A stretch of 64,000 nucleotides of DNA, taken from Lachnospiraceae bacterium (GTDB lineage Bacteria > Bacillota > Clostridia > Lachnospirales > Lachnospiraceae). Under the pieces are notes generated by a model, which searched no databases, was not told the DNA's origin, and was given only the letters and a program-made list of their open reading frames with translations. The stretch spans positions 62,001-126,000 of the forward strand of contig SVFT01000005.1 of assembly GCA_015056735.1 (NCBI GenBank), in the 5' to 3' direction. Below, piece after piece: positions 10,648-18,218 of the stretch; positions within the stretch are counted from its first letter, which is position 1; the number at the start of each line of letters is the position of its first letter. The position numbers were made by a program, and so were the translations under genes.

Positions 10648-10656
10648 TGATATAAT
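10648..10656 (+). promoter_or_regulatory. Extended -10 promoter of the zinc-ribbon/DUF4234 gene
   Basis: TGATATAAT is an extended -10 lying 52 nt before the start codon. The leader contains a small hairpin GCCTG/CAGGC (10667-10682) before the AGGAGG site. Confidence 0.5.
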
Positions 10657-10707
10657 TATCAAAATAGCCTGATCGTACAGGCAATAAACTATCAGGAGGA
10701 AATATTT

Positions 10708-11328
10708 ATGTTTTGTTCAAAATGCGGAGCAAGCATCCCCGACGGGACAAGATTCTGCCCGACGTGCGGCGCAAATCTGACAGGTGAGAACATCAACAAT
10801 CATGTGAACAACTTCGTCAACAATGCAAACAACACGCTCAATAATATGGAAGGCCAGCTCGGTGAAGCGATCAACGACGTGAAGCAGTCATTTAACGGCG
10901 GCAATCAGCAGGGGGGATCCGACATCGGCGAAAGACTCCAGACAGACAGAAGCCTTCTCATGTACATTCTGCTGAGCATCATCACCTGCGGTATCTACGG
11001 CTACTACTTTGTTTATAAGATGGCACACGATGTAAACATCGCTTGCGAAGGCGACGGTGAAGGAACGGACGGCCTTGTGGCTTACATCCTTCTTTCCTTT
11101 GTTACATGCGGTTTCTATTCTATGTTCTGGGAGTACAACCTCGGTAACAGACTTGCTGCAAATGCGCAGAGATACGGCATGCGTTTTGAAGAAAACGGTA
11201 CAAGCGTTCTCCTATGGAAGCTTTTCGGTTCTCTTCTTTGCGGCATCGGTTACTTTGTGGGAACCAACATCCTGATCAAGAACTCGAACAAGATCTGCAT
11301 GGCATACAATCAACAGCATGGATTATAA
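10708..11328 (+). CDS. Zinc-ribbon membrane protein with DUF4234 domain
   Basis: A 206-residue membrane protein. It starts with a zinc ribbon, FCSKCGASIPDGTRFCPTCG, whose two CxxC pairs should bind one zinc. An Asn-rich linker (about 29-60) follows, then a hydrophobic domain with three to four predicted membrane segments that matches DUF4234 (TCGIYGYYFVYKMAHD, TCGFYSMFWEYN). Each segment pair begins with TCG(I/F)Y, so the domain seems to be an internal duplication. The function of DUF4234 is not known to me. The gene has AGGAGG 8 nt before ATG and overlaps the following DUF2752 gene by 11 nt, so the two products are probably made together. Confidence 0.85.
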   Translation: MFCSKCGASIPDGTRFCPTCGANLTGENINNHVNNFVNNANNTLNNMEGQLGEAINDVKQSFNGGNQQGGSDIGERLQTDRSLLMYILLSIITCGIYGYYFVYKMAHDVNIACEGDGEGTDGLVAYILLSFVTCGFYSMFWEYNLGNRLAANAQRYGMRFEENGTSVLLWKLFGSLLCGIGYFVGTNILIKNSNKICMAYNQQHGL

Positions 11329-11716
11329 AAAGCACGAACTCAAAGATCTTGCATTGCTGGTCCTTTCGCTTTTGCTTGTCTTTACCGTATTTGATGCGCT
11401 CGGGATCGGGTGTCCCATCCGTTTCGTTACAGGCGTCAGCTGCATGGGCTGCGGCATGTCGAGAGCATGGATCGCATTGCTTCATCTGGATCTGAAAAGT
11501 GCATATTACTATCACCCGCTGTTCTGGGTGCCTGCGCTGTTCGTTCCCGCATATTTTCTGCGTGAGCGGATCCCGGAGAAGGTCAGACGATATCTTCTCT
11601 ATGTGGTGATCGTCCTGTTTACGGTTGTCTATATCATCCGTATGGCAGACCCCAACGATACGATCGTGTATTTCAACCCTGAACGGGGTTTCATTCACAG
11701 GATCGTCGCGGGATGA
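11318..11716 (+). CDS. DUF2752 family membrane protein
   Basis: 132 residues with three hydrophobic segments (about 10-28, 66-82, 93-108). The DUF2752 signature is plain: GIGCPIRFVTGVSCMGCGMSR followed by a HP pair in YYYHPLFWV. The family's conserved cysteines (here CP plus CMGCG) lie near the outer membrane face. No biochemical role is known to me. The start overlaps the last 11 nt of the DUF4234 gene in another frame, and there is no terminator between them. Confidence 0.88.
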   Translation: MDYKKHELKDLALLVLSLLLVFTVFDALGIGCPIRFVTGVSCMGCGMSRAWIALLHLDLKSAYYYHPLFWVPALFVPAYFLRERIPEKVRRYLLYVVIVLFTVVYIIRMADPNDTIVYFNPERGFIHRIVAG

Positions 11717-11736
11717 TCGAATCTTCATAACAACCA

Positions 11737-11773
11737 AAATACCTGCTCTCCCGATTGGGAAGCAGGTATTTTT
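11737..11773. terminator. Terminator after the DUF2752 gene
   Basis: AAATACCTGC pairs with GCAGGTATTT, with an inner CCC/GGG pair and a T-run on the plus strand. The A-run on the other side also makes it usable by the convergent AEC gene. Confidence 0.85.
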
Positions 11774-11815
11774 ATATGCATTTACATGCTCAATTATTCT
11801 CTGTTAAAACGCCGC

Positions 11816-12760
11816 TTACATCGGCACAAACATCATCACGATCGGGATCGTAATGATCGAAGTGACCGTCGTTAAGATAATCCCGGCGGAGATCAGGTCT
11901 TCCTTGACATTCATCAGCTTTGCCGTCATCAGTGACAGGTTCGCTGCAGGCATTGAAACCATCACGGCCACCGTGGAAAGAAGAAGCTTGCTGTCAATAA
12001 CAGGCACAAGCAGATATACCGTCATGATCGGAACAAGGATCTGCCGCAGAAGGACAAAAACATAAAGACGCCAGCTGGAGAAAACCTCTCTCGGCACCAT
12101 CTGTGCAACCGATACCCCGAGTACGACCATCGACAAGAACGTTGTACAGTTACCGATGTATGTCAAAAATGACTGCAGGCTCTCCGGCACACGAACATCC
12201 GACAGATAGATCGCGATCGTGATGATCGCAAGGACCGTTCCCGAATTGATCAGTTTCTTTAACGAGACCCTCTCACGCGGCGCATCCGGATTCTGCCTGG
12301 CTGCCGTCGCACCAAGATCGGCAAAGCCGTATGTATAAAACACCATCGTAAAAGACAAGCCGCATATCGTCACAAAGATCAGTGATTTAGGGCCCAGGAC
12401 CGCATTTGCAAACGGGATACCGATGAACCCGACATTTCCAAAGATCGCGAGCATACGATACGCATATCCGGTCCCTTTCGGAACGCGGAGCACAAGCTGG
12501 ATCAGGTGTGCCGACGCGATCAGGATCACATACATGATCCCAAAAGCCAGAAATGCCATTCCGACCTCTCCGTGGCTGACTTTCTCCTCCTCCCGAAGTG
12601 CCGCACACAGAAGTGTGATCGGGTTCGTGATATTGACGATCAGCCATGAAAGGTCTTTTGCAGATGCATTTGAAAGGTGTTTTCTCTTAAACATAAACGC
12701 ACCGATCAGGATCATCGCAAAAATGATCAGCATCTGCTTTTGTACAACGATAATACTCAT
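11816..12760 (-). CDS. AEC (auxin efflux carrier) family transporter
   Basis: A 314-residue integral membrane protein with about ten hydrophobic segments in two halves, the AEC/BART layout. Typical landmarks are NITNPITLLC in the first half, FGNVGFIGIPFANAVLG before the middle, and MPAANLSLMTAKLM in the second half. Bacterial members move organic acids such as malate or malonate, or other small anions. It begins 21 nt after the FucA-like aldolase gene and may be read through from the fucose operon. A role in export of L-lactate or propanediol-pathway products is possible but not shown. Its ribosome binding site is weak. Confidence 0.85.
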   Translation of the reverse strand: MSIIVVQKQMLIIFAMILIGAFMFKRKHLSNASAKDLSWLIVNITNPITLLCAALREEEKVSHGEVGMAFLAFGIMYVILIASAHLIQLVLRVPKGTGYAYRMLAIFGNVGFIGIPFANAVLGPKSLIFVTICGLSFTMVFYTYGFADLGATAARQNPDAPRERVSLKKLINSGTVLAIITIAIYLSDVRVPESLQSFLTYIGNCTTFLSMVVLGVSVAQMVPREVFSSWRLYVFVLLRQILVPIMTVYLLVPVIDSKLLLSTVAVMVSMPAANLSLMTAKLMNVKEDLISAGIILTTVTSIITIPIVMMFVPM

Positions 12761-12781
12761 TTGAAAACTATACCTGCCGTT

Positions 12782-13501
12782 CTATTCTTTCCAGAAACAT
12801 CTATCACATTTATAACAGTTTTCTCCGACTCTGTCAGCAGGATGTTTGCCTTTTGCACCAAATTGTTTTCTGATCTCCATCAGCTTTGCGATCTGTTCCT
12901 TTGTAAAAACGGTCGGTCCGCCGTTCTGGTTGGATTTGAATAAAAGCTCCGCATAAAACTCCAATGACTCCATCTTTAAATATGCGGACAAAAGATCCGT
13001 CGAATATGTCAGCGCACCGTGATTCTCCAAAAGGACCGCGTCAAAATCCTGCAGATACGGTTCGATCGCATCCGGGATCTCATTGGTGGACGGTGTCCCG
13101 TACGGTGTGAGCGGCACGCAGCCAAGTGCGATCACCGCCTCCGGCATCATCGGCACATTGAGCGGCTTCGATGCGATCGCAAAGCTCGTCGCAAAATTCG
13201 GATGTGCATGCACAACGGCGCCAACATCCGGCCTGTTCGCGTACACGCGAAGATGCATCTTAAACTCACTCGACGGCCTGAAGCTGCCATGCGCTTCCAG
13301 GACATTCCCTTTGTCATCGATCTTGCAGAGGTGCTCCGGTGTCATGAATCCCTTGGATACGCCGGTCGGCGTGCAGATGAACTCATGCTCGCTTAACTTA
13401 ACGGAGATATTTCCGTCGTTCGCAGCGATCATATTGCGGTTGTAGATCCTTCTGCCAACATCCAGGATCTGTTCGATTACTTCTTTTTCATTGATAGCCA
13501 T
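12782..13501 (-). CDS. fucA: Class II aldolase, L-fuculose-1-phosphate aldolase-like
   Basis: Expected to cleave L-fuculose-1-phosphate (or L-rhamnulose-1-phosphate) to dihydroxyacetone phosphate and L-lactaldehyde. The zinc site of FucA is intact: E79 in PSSEF, H98 and H100 in VVHAHPNFA, H161 in ENHGALTY; the phosphate-binding segments ANDGNIS and PTGVSK are present. The 239-residue protein is about 20 longer than E. coli FucA. The extra C-terminal tail ends with a cluster CYKCDRCFW, which may bind a metal. It is the last enzyme gene of the ABC-fucU-kinase operon, 13 nt after the kinase. The exact substrate, fuculose-1-P versus rhamnulose-1-P, cannot be fixed from sequence; the fucI and fucU neighbours favour fuculose. 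Confidence 0.85.
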   Translation of the reverse strand: MAINEKEVIEQILDVGRRIYNRNMIAANDGNISVKLSEHEFICTPTGVSKGFMTPEHLCKIDDKGNVLEAHGSFRPSSEFKMHLRVYANRPDVGAVVHAHPNFATSFAIASKPLNVPMMPEAVIALGCVPLTPYGTPSTNEIPDAIEPYLQDFDAVLLENHGALTYSTDLLSAYLKMESLEFYAELLFKSNQNGGPTVFTKEQIAKLMEIRKQFGAKGKHPADRVGENCYKCDRCFWKE

Positions 13502-13514
13502 GTTCTTTTCCTTC

Positions 13515-14915
13515 TTACTTATATACTTTCACTTCAAAAGACTGCTTCACGCACTCTCTTGCCGCTTTCACATCAGGGAAGATGCCTCCTTTGAGCATCT
13601 GTGCAAGAATGTTGCCAAGCGCCGTTGCTTCGCCCGGTCCCGCAAGGACTGTTCTGCCCGTACTTTTAGCCGTCAGCTCATTTAAATACTTTGCATTGGA
13701 TCCGCCGCCGATGATATTGATGCAGTCATAATGAATTCCTGTCATCTCCTCGATCAGATGCAGCTTATCCGCATAGCATTTTGCTAGGCTGTTATAGATC
13801 ACGGCCGCAAGCTGCGGAAGCGTCTTGGGCACTTCCTGTCCCGTCTTTCTGCAGTATTCCCGCACCGCTTCAACCATGTCATCGGGTGATAAAAACGAAT
13901 CATCCTGGCAGTCCACGATACTGGCGATCGTTTCCTTCGATGCAGCATCGCAAAGCTCTCCGTAGTCCATTTGCGGTGCCAGTCTGCCCCGTACGGACTG
14001 GATCATCCAAAGGCCCATGATATTGGCAAGATACGTGATCTTGCCGCCGTATCCGCCCTCGTTTGTCAGATCCGCGCGCTTGCTCGCATCGGAGCAATTG
14101 GGCTGTGAAAGCTCCACTCCCATCAGCGACCAGGTCCCGGACGAGATGTAGCAGGTATGTTCTTCATTAGACGGGATTGCCAGAACAGCACTCGCCGTAT
14201 CATGCGTAGGCGGAAGCACAACTTCGCAGTCGTATCCGACCGCTTCGCGGACTTCATCCGTTAAAGGTCCGACAACGCTTCCCGGCATCATGATCTTCTG
14301 AAAAATGCGGCGCGGAAATCCCAGTCTCTCGATCAGCTCATCATCCCACTCTCTTGTGTGCGGGTTCAAAAGCTGCGACGTCGTTGCCTCCGAGTATTCC
14401 TGCACCTTTTTCCCTGTCAGGAGAAAATGGAAATAGTCAGGCATCATCAACAGACTATGCGAAACCGCAAGATGCTCCGGATGCCTTTTTTTTACAGCCA
14501 TCAGCTGATAGATCGTATTGTAGATCGCTTTCTGAATGCCGGTCCTTTGATACAGACCGTCTTCCGGAATGATCTTGTATACTTCACGATCCATCCCATC
14601 TGTTCTGTGGTCACGATAACCGACTGCTTTGCCGATCATACGATCCTTCTTGTCAAGAAGTACGAAATCAACGCCCCAGGTATCGATCCCGACGCTTACA
14701 GGGATCTTTCCGATCTCCTTACAGCGTTTCATGCCTGTCACGATCTCACGAAACAGTCTTTCCGTATCCCAGCTAAGCTCTCCGTCTTCTTCATCCATTC
14801 CGTTTGCAAAGCGGTAGACCTCTTCCAGTTCAATCCTGCCGTCCCTGACAGATCCCAGGATATGACGCCCGCTTGATGCGCCTATATCGATCGCAAGAAA
14901 ATATTTTGTTTCCAA
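13515..14915 (-). CDS. FGGY kinase, L-rhamnulokinase/L-fuculokinase type
   Basis: Phosphorylates a deoxy-ketose at C1 with ATP. The 466 residues read like rhamnulokinases: AIDIGASSGR at the phosphate loop, GIDTWGVDFVLLD with the catalytic aspartate, DHRTDGM, TSQLLNP, and NEGGYGGKITYLANIMGLW. Next to FucU and FucA it most likely acts on L-fuculose. The start is a TTG at 14915 with GGGGG seven bases upstream; no ATG is available in frame near it. It sits 19 nt after the unknown 144-residue gene and 13 nt before the aldolase, in one operon. Confidence 0.85.
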   Translation of the reverse strand: METKYFLAIDIGASSGRHILGSVRDGRIELEEVYRFANGMDEEDGELSWDTERLFREIVTGMKRCKEIGKIPVSVGIDTWGVDFVLLDKKDRMIGKAVGYRDHRTDGMDREVYKIIPEDGLYQRTGIQKAIYNTIYQLMAVKKRHPEHLAVSHSLLMMPDYFHFLLTGKKVQEYSEATTSQLLNPHTREWDDELIERLGFPRRIFQKIMMPGSVVGPLTDEVREAVGYDCEVVLPPTHDTASAVLAIPSNEEHTCYISSGTWSLMGVELSQPNCSDASKRADLTNEGGYGGKITYLANIMGLWMIQSVRGRLAPQMDYGELCDAASKETIASIVDCQDDSFLSPDDMVEAVREYCRKTGQEVPKTLPQLAAVIYNSLAKCYADKLHLIEEMTGIHYDCINIIGGGSNAKYLNELTAKSTGRTVLAGPGEATALGNILAQMLKGGIFPDVKAARECVKQSFEVKVYK

Positions 14916-14934
14916 TCATAATCCCCCATGGACA

Positions 14935-15369
14935 TCAGAAGATCCCGAATATCTTGTTTCGGAACGTATCGCACAGGTTTTCGTAGGTCGTGTAGCCGAT
15001 GCTGGAATCAAATCTGGCATTCCAGGCATCTTTCAGACCGTCACAGAAACGCTGCGCGCACTCTTCTTCCGTCAGTAAAATCGCGGGAAACACATAATAG
15101 ATCATAAAGAAATGAAGATCCGCCATCTTCCTTCCGTTTCTTTTCCGGCCGGCAAAAAAAGCTTCATCCGTCCGGGCTACAAATGAAGCGCCGATCCGGG
15201 CGATCGCTTCCGCCTCGTCGTCCGCCTCCCTTACTGCAGCAAGCATCTCATCGATCAAATGCCCCTGCTCACTTCGAAACCTCTCCATGTTCGCTATGTA
15301 AGATGGCTTTTTCAGTTTTCTCAGCATCAGCTGGTAGTCACTAAAGATCAATTCAATATGGTCCGGCAT
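14935..15369 (-). CDS. Unknown protein encoded inside the fucose operon
   Basis: I do not recognise this 144-residue protein. It begins MPDHIELIFSDYQLMLRKLKKPSY, is predicted mostly alpha-helical, has no signal peptide or membrane segment, and has two cysteines (in EECAQRFCDG) and one near the end. A strongly basic GRKRNGRK patch lies mid-chain, before an aromatic HFFMIYYVF stretch. ATG 15369 has GGAGG five bases upstream and is preferred to an upstream start at 15405. It lies between fucU (22 nt before) and the kinase (19 nt after), so it should be made with the fucose enzymes. A regulatory or enzyme-accessory role is only a guess. Confidence 0.75.
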   Translation of the reverse strand: MPDHIELIFSDYQLMLRKLKKPSYIANMERFRSEQGHLIDEMLAAVREADDEAEAIARIGASFVARTDEAFFAGRKRNGRKMADLHFFMIYYVFPAILLTEEECAQRFCDGLKDAWNARFDSSIGYTTYENLCDTFRNKIFGIF

Positions 15370-15391
15370 GGTTTCCTCCGCCTTTCTTTGA

Positions 15392-15850
15392 TTAAATGAC
15401 AACACCTTTTCTGAGAATTATATTAGCATAAATTGCCGTCTCTGTGGTCTGTACGACAACTGTTGCTTTCTCTCTGGTCTGGTCATAAAAGTCCCACTTG
15501 TTGATCTCTTGAAACGCTTTTGCACCGCGCTCATCATACTTTGCAACGATCTTCTTGTACTCATCCCAGATCGGGGTCGCCACTTTGCCGACATCGCCGG
15601 GCTCAAGCGCCATCAATGTACACGGCGGATCTTCTTTTCCTTCTTTGTTCGGATATGTATCGAGCGGGAAAAGCTGCAGGATCGCATCCAGAAGTTCCGG
15701 AACGCCCATACCGTCTGCTCTGATCACTCTTTTGCCCATCGTATCACCCGGAAAATTGCCGTCCGCGATGACGAGCTCGTCCGTATGGCCCATCTCGTCA
15801 AGGACTTTCAGCAGTTCAGGGGATATTTGGATCGGAATCCCTTTTAACAT
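15392..15850 (-). CDS. fucU: L-fucose mutarotase (FucU/RbsD family)
   Basis: Interconverts sugar anomers so that imported L-fucose presents the form FucI uses. The 152-residue protein has the family motif EMGHTDELVIADGNFPG with the catalytic histidine and aspartate, a conserved IRADG segment and the C-terminal YANIILRKGV. ATG 15850 has GGAGGT upstream; an extension to 15919 would run into the intergenic hairpin. It follows the ABC binding protein gene in the same direction. Confidence 0.93.
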   Translation of the reverse strand: MLKGIPIQISPELLKVLDEMGHTDELVIADGNFPGDTMGKRVIRADGMGVPELLDAILQLFPLDTYPNKEGKEDPPCTLMALEPGDVGKVATPIWDEYKKIVAKYDERGAKAFQEINKWDFYDQTREKATVVVQTTETAIYANIILRKGVVI

Positions 15851-15891
15851 ATTGTACCTCCGTTTATTGAACAGTTCTTGATTTAAGGAAA

Positions 15892-15912
15892 GGGACCGGA
15901 TAAACCAGTCCC
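15892..15912 (-). terminator. Intercistronic hairpin between binding-protein gene and fucU
   Basis: GGGACTGG pairs with CCGGTCCC (one mismatch) around TTTAT, followed by TTTCC on the minus strand. The T-run is weak. It may act as a partial terminator or mRNA-end stabiliser that keeps the binding protein more abundant than the downstream enzymes. Confidence 0.5.
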
Positions 15913-15968
15913 TCCCCAAAAGGTTTGCTTATTTGACAAATCGTGTTACAGCAATCATTTCTTACGGA

Positions 15969-17138
15969 TTAGTCGTAAAGGTTAGGAGCGATGTCTGGAG
16001 CGTCCATGTTGCTGTTGTCATACCAGTAACCGTCTGTTGCGATATCGGAAACAGGTGTGCCGTAAGCGATCTTAACAAGTGTCTCAACAGTTGTCTTGCC
16101 CATTGCAAGAGGAGACTGTGTTACAGCACCGAACATCTTGCCGTCTTTGATCGCGCCCTTGATAACGGAACCAGCGTCGAAACCTGCTGCAAGGATTGTC
16201 TTGCCTGCTTCTGTACCGAGCTTGTTCAGGTTCTCATTTGCGGAAAGGATACCTTCTGCTGCAACCTGGTTGGAACCGAAGATGCCGAGAACGTCGGATT
16301 TGTTCATGATCGCGGATGCTTCTGTTGCGCACAGTTCAACCGTTGTCTGAGCCGGAACTGCAACTTCGATGATAACATCTGCTGTAGCCTCGTCGCCCTT
16401 ATCTTTAGCGCCGTTTACATAGAATTCGTTACCTACAACAGCAACTTTCTTGCCGTCAGCGGATGCGAGTTCAGCGAACTTATCGATGAAACCAAGACCA
16501 CGGAGTGTGATGGACTCAGATGTGGATTCCTGATTAACTTCACCGATTCTTACAGGTGCGGATGCACTTGCGATGGTGTCTTTCAGAGCCTTGTAAAGGT
16601 TCTCTGCTGCTGTTGCGCCTGCACCGTAGTTATCTGTTGCGATTGTGGAATAAACAGATCCTTCGGGAGCGTCCGGACAGCCGGAGTCAAAGCATACAAC
16701 CGGGATGCCTGCATCTTTTGCCATCTGAAGAGCATCAAGACATGCGCTCTGGTCGCAAGCTGCAAGACCGATACCGCTCGGATTGCCGTTGATGTAGTTG
16801 GTCAGCATGTTAACCTGATCTGCGATGTCGGACTCAGCATTCGGGCCGTTACACTCAACCTTAACGCCAAGCTCTTCAGCTGCCTGGTTAACACCCTGAA
16901 CAGCTGCCTGCCAGTAAGATGACTGGAAGCTCTTTACAACGATCTTGAAATCAAGGTCGCCGACTTCAGCTGTTGCATCTGCTGCGGGAGCTGCTGCATC
17001 TGCCGCGGGAGCTGCTGCTTCCTCTTTTGCGGGAGCTGCTTCCTGTGCTGCGGGCTGCTCTGCAGCTGCGCCACAACCTGCAAGAAGGGTTGCTACCATT
17101 GCAGCACTAACGATTGTTGCCAAAACTTTCTTCTTCAT
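15969..17138 (-). CDS. Sugar ABC transporter substrate-binding lipoprotein
   Basis: A 389-residue lipoprotein that captures sugar outside the membrane. The lipobox LLAGC places the acylated cysteine at residue 22. An Ala/Pro/Glu-rich linker (about 25-58) follows, then a type I periplasmic-binding fold of the ribose/galactose kind (DLDFKIVVKSFQSSYWQA, ADQVNMLTNYINGNPSGIGL, IPVVCFDSG). It belongs with the two permeases and ATPase encoded upstream; fucose or a fucosylated sugar is the likely ligand because fucU, a fuculokinase-type gene and an aldolase follow. A perfect AAAGGAGG precedes ATG. The 89-nt gap to the permease contains no strong terminator. Confidence 0.93.
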   Translation of the reverse strand: MKKKVLATIVSAAMVATLLAGCGAAAEQPAAQEAAPAKEEAAAPAADAAAPAADATAEVGDLDFKIVVKSFQSSYWQAAVQGVNQAAEELGVKVECNGPNAESDIADQVNMLTNYINGNPSGIGLAACDQSACLDALQMAKDAGIPVVCFDSGCPDAPEGSVYSTIATDNYGAGATAAENLYKALKDTIASASAPVRIGEVNQESTSESITLRGLGFIDKFAELASADGKKVAVVGNEFYVNGAKDKGDEATADVIIEVAVPAQTTVELCATEASAIMNKSDVLGIFGSNQVAAEGILSANENLNKLGTEAGKTILAAGFDAGSVIKGAIKDGKMFGAVTQSPLAMGKTTVETLVKIAYGTPVSDIATDGYWYDNSNMDAPDIAPNLYD

Positions 17139-17227
17139 TGTAATCCTCCTTTAAAAAATGTTTCCTTTGTTATATGAACTGCCCGGGGCAGATCACATTT
17201 CTTTTTGCTTTAATACCCTTTGCTTCA

Positions 17228-18208
17228 TTACTTCTTTGCTTCTTTGCTCTTCTTCACGATGTCGACCATAACCGAACCGATCAGGACAAGACCTGTCACA
17301 ATCTGTTGCCAGTTCGCCTGAAGTCCGATAAACGGAAGACCCGTTTTCAGAAGACAGATGACGAATACACCAATAAATGTTCCGATGATCGATCCGGCAC
17401 CGCCTGTAGCAGATACACCGCCGATGATCGCGCCGCCGATCGCCTCTAATTCGAAGCCTGCGCCCGTACCCGGAAGGACTGTTCCGAATACTGCGGAATA
17501 AGCGATCGCTGCAAGTGCCGCGAAGAATCCGGAGATCACGTAAGCCATGATGTGATAGAACTTCACATTGATACCGGAGAGGATCGCTGCCTCTTTGTTA
17601 CTGCCGATCGCGATCGTATAACGGCCGATCTTGGTGTGGTTCAATACATAGTGCATCACGATCGCAAGGATCAGTACCCAGATAAAACCGAGCGGGATCT
17701 TGGTATCGCCGGCCGTATACTTGAAAATATTTCTGAACCAGCTTCCATCCTGACCCGATGCCGGCCATGAGATACCGAAGTTACCAGAGCAGATCGAGCC
17801 GAGTCCTCTTGTGATCATGCAGGTACAGAGCGTTGCAAGAAACGGCGGAAGACCCATGACACCGATCAAAAAGCCGTTCAGTGTTCCGATCACGATACCG
17901 AACAGGATCGTGACGATCATAGCGAGCCATACCGGAAGGCCCATGTGAACGATCATGTAGCCACCTGCAAGTGAGTAGCATACAAGGCCGGTTCCGATGG
18001 AAAGGTCTACGCCGCCCGTAATGAGCGGGAACGCAACACCGATCGCCATGAGTACGATGTAATACGAATAATCCATGATCGTCAGGATCGTCGTATATTT
18101 TCTAAAATCTTCACTCGCAGCGCAGAAGAAGATCAACAGTGCGACTACGACAAGAAATACAATCAGTTCCTGCTTAAAGATCTTCGCAGGTGCTTTTTTC
18201 TTTTCCAT
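17228..18208 (-). CDS. Sugar ABC transporter permease (RbsC type), second copy
   Basis: A 326-residue inner-membrane permease with eight to ten hydrophobic segments. GGVDLSIGTGLV and the late motif IGGAIIGGVSATGGAGSIIGT are typical of the ribose/monosaccharide family (BPD_transp_2). It is the second permease of this importer and probably pairs as a heterodimer with the product of 19756-20724. AGGAGG lies just before ATG 18208, and it begins 10 nt after the ATPase gene. Confidence 0.93.
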   Translation of the reverse strand: MEKKKAPAKIFKQELIVFLVVVALLIFFCAASEDFRKYTTILTIMDYSYYIVLMAIGVAFPLITGGVDLSIGTGLVCYSLAGGYMIVHMGLPVWLAMIVTILFGIVIGTLNGFLIGVMGLPPFLATLCTCMITRGLGSICSGNFGISWPASGQDGSWFRNIFKYTAGDTKIPLGFIWVLILAIVMHYVLNHTKIGRYTIAIGSNKEAAILSGINVKFYHIMAYVISGFFAALAAIAYSAVFGTVLPGTGAGFELEAIGGAIIGGVSATGGAGSIIGTFIGVFVICLLKTGLPFIGLQANWQQIVTGLVLIGSVMVDIVKKSKEAKK

Positions 18209-18218
18209 GTTCTTCCTC

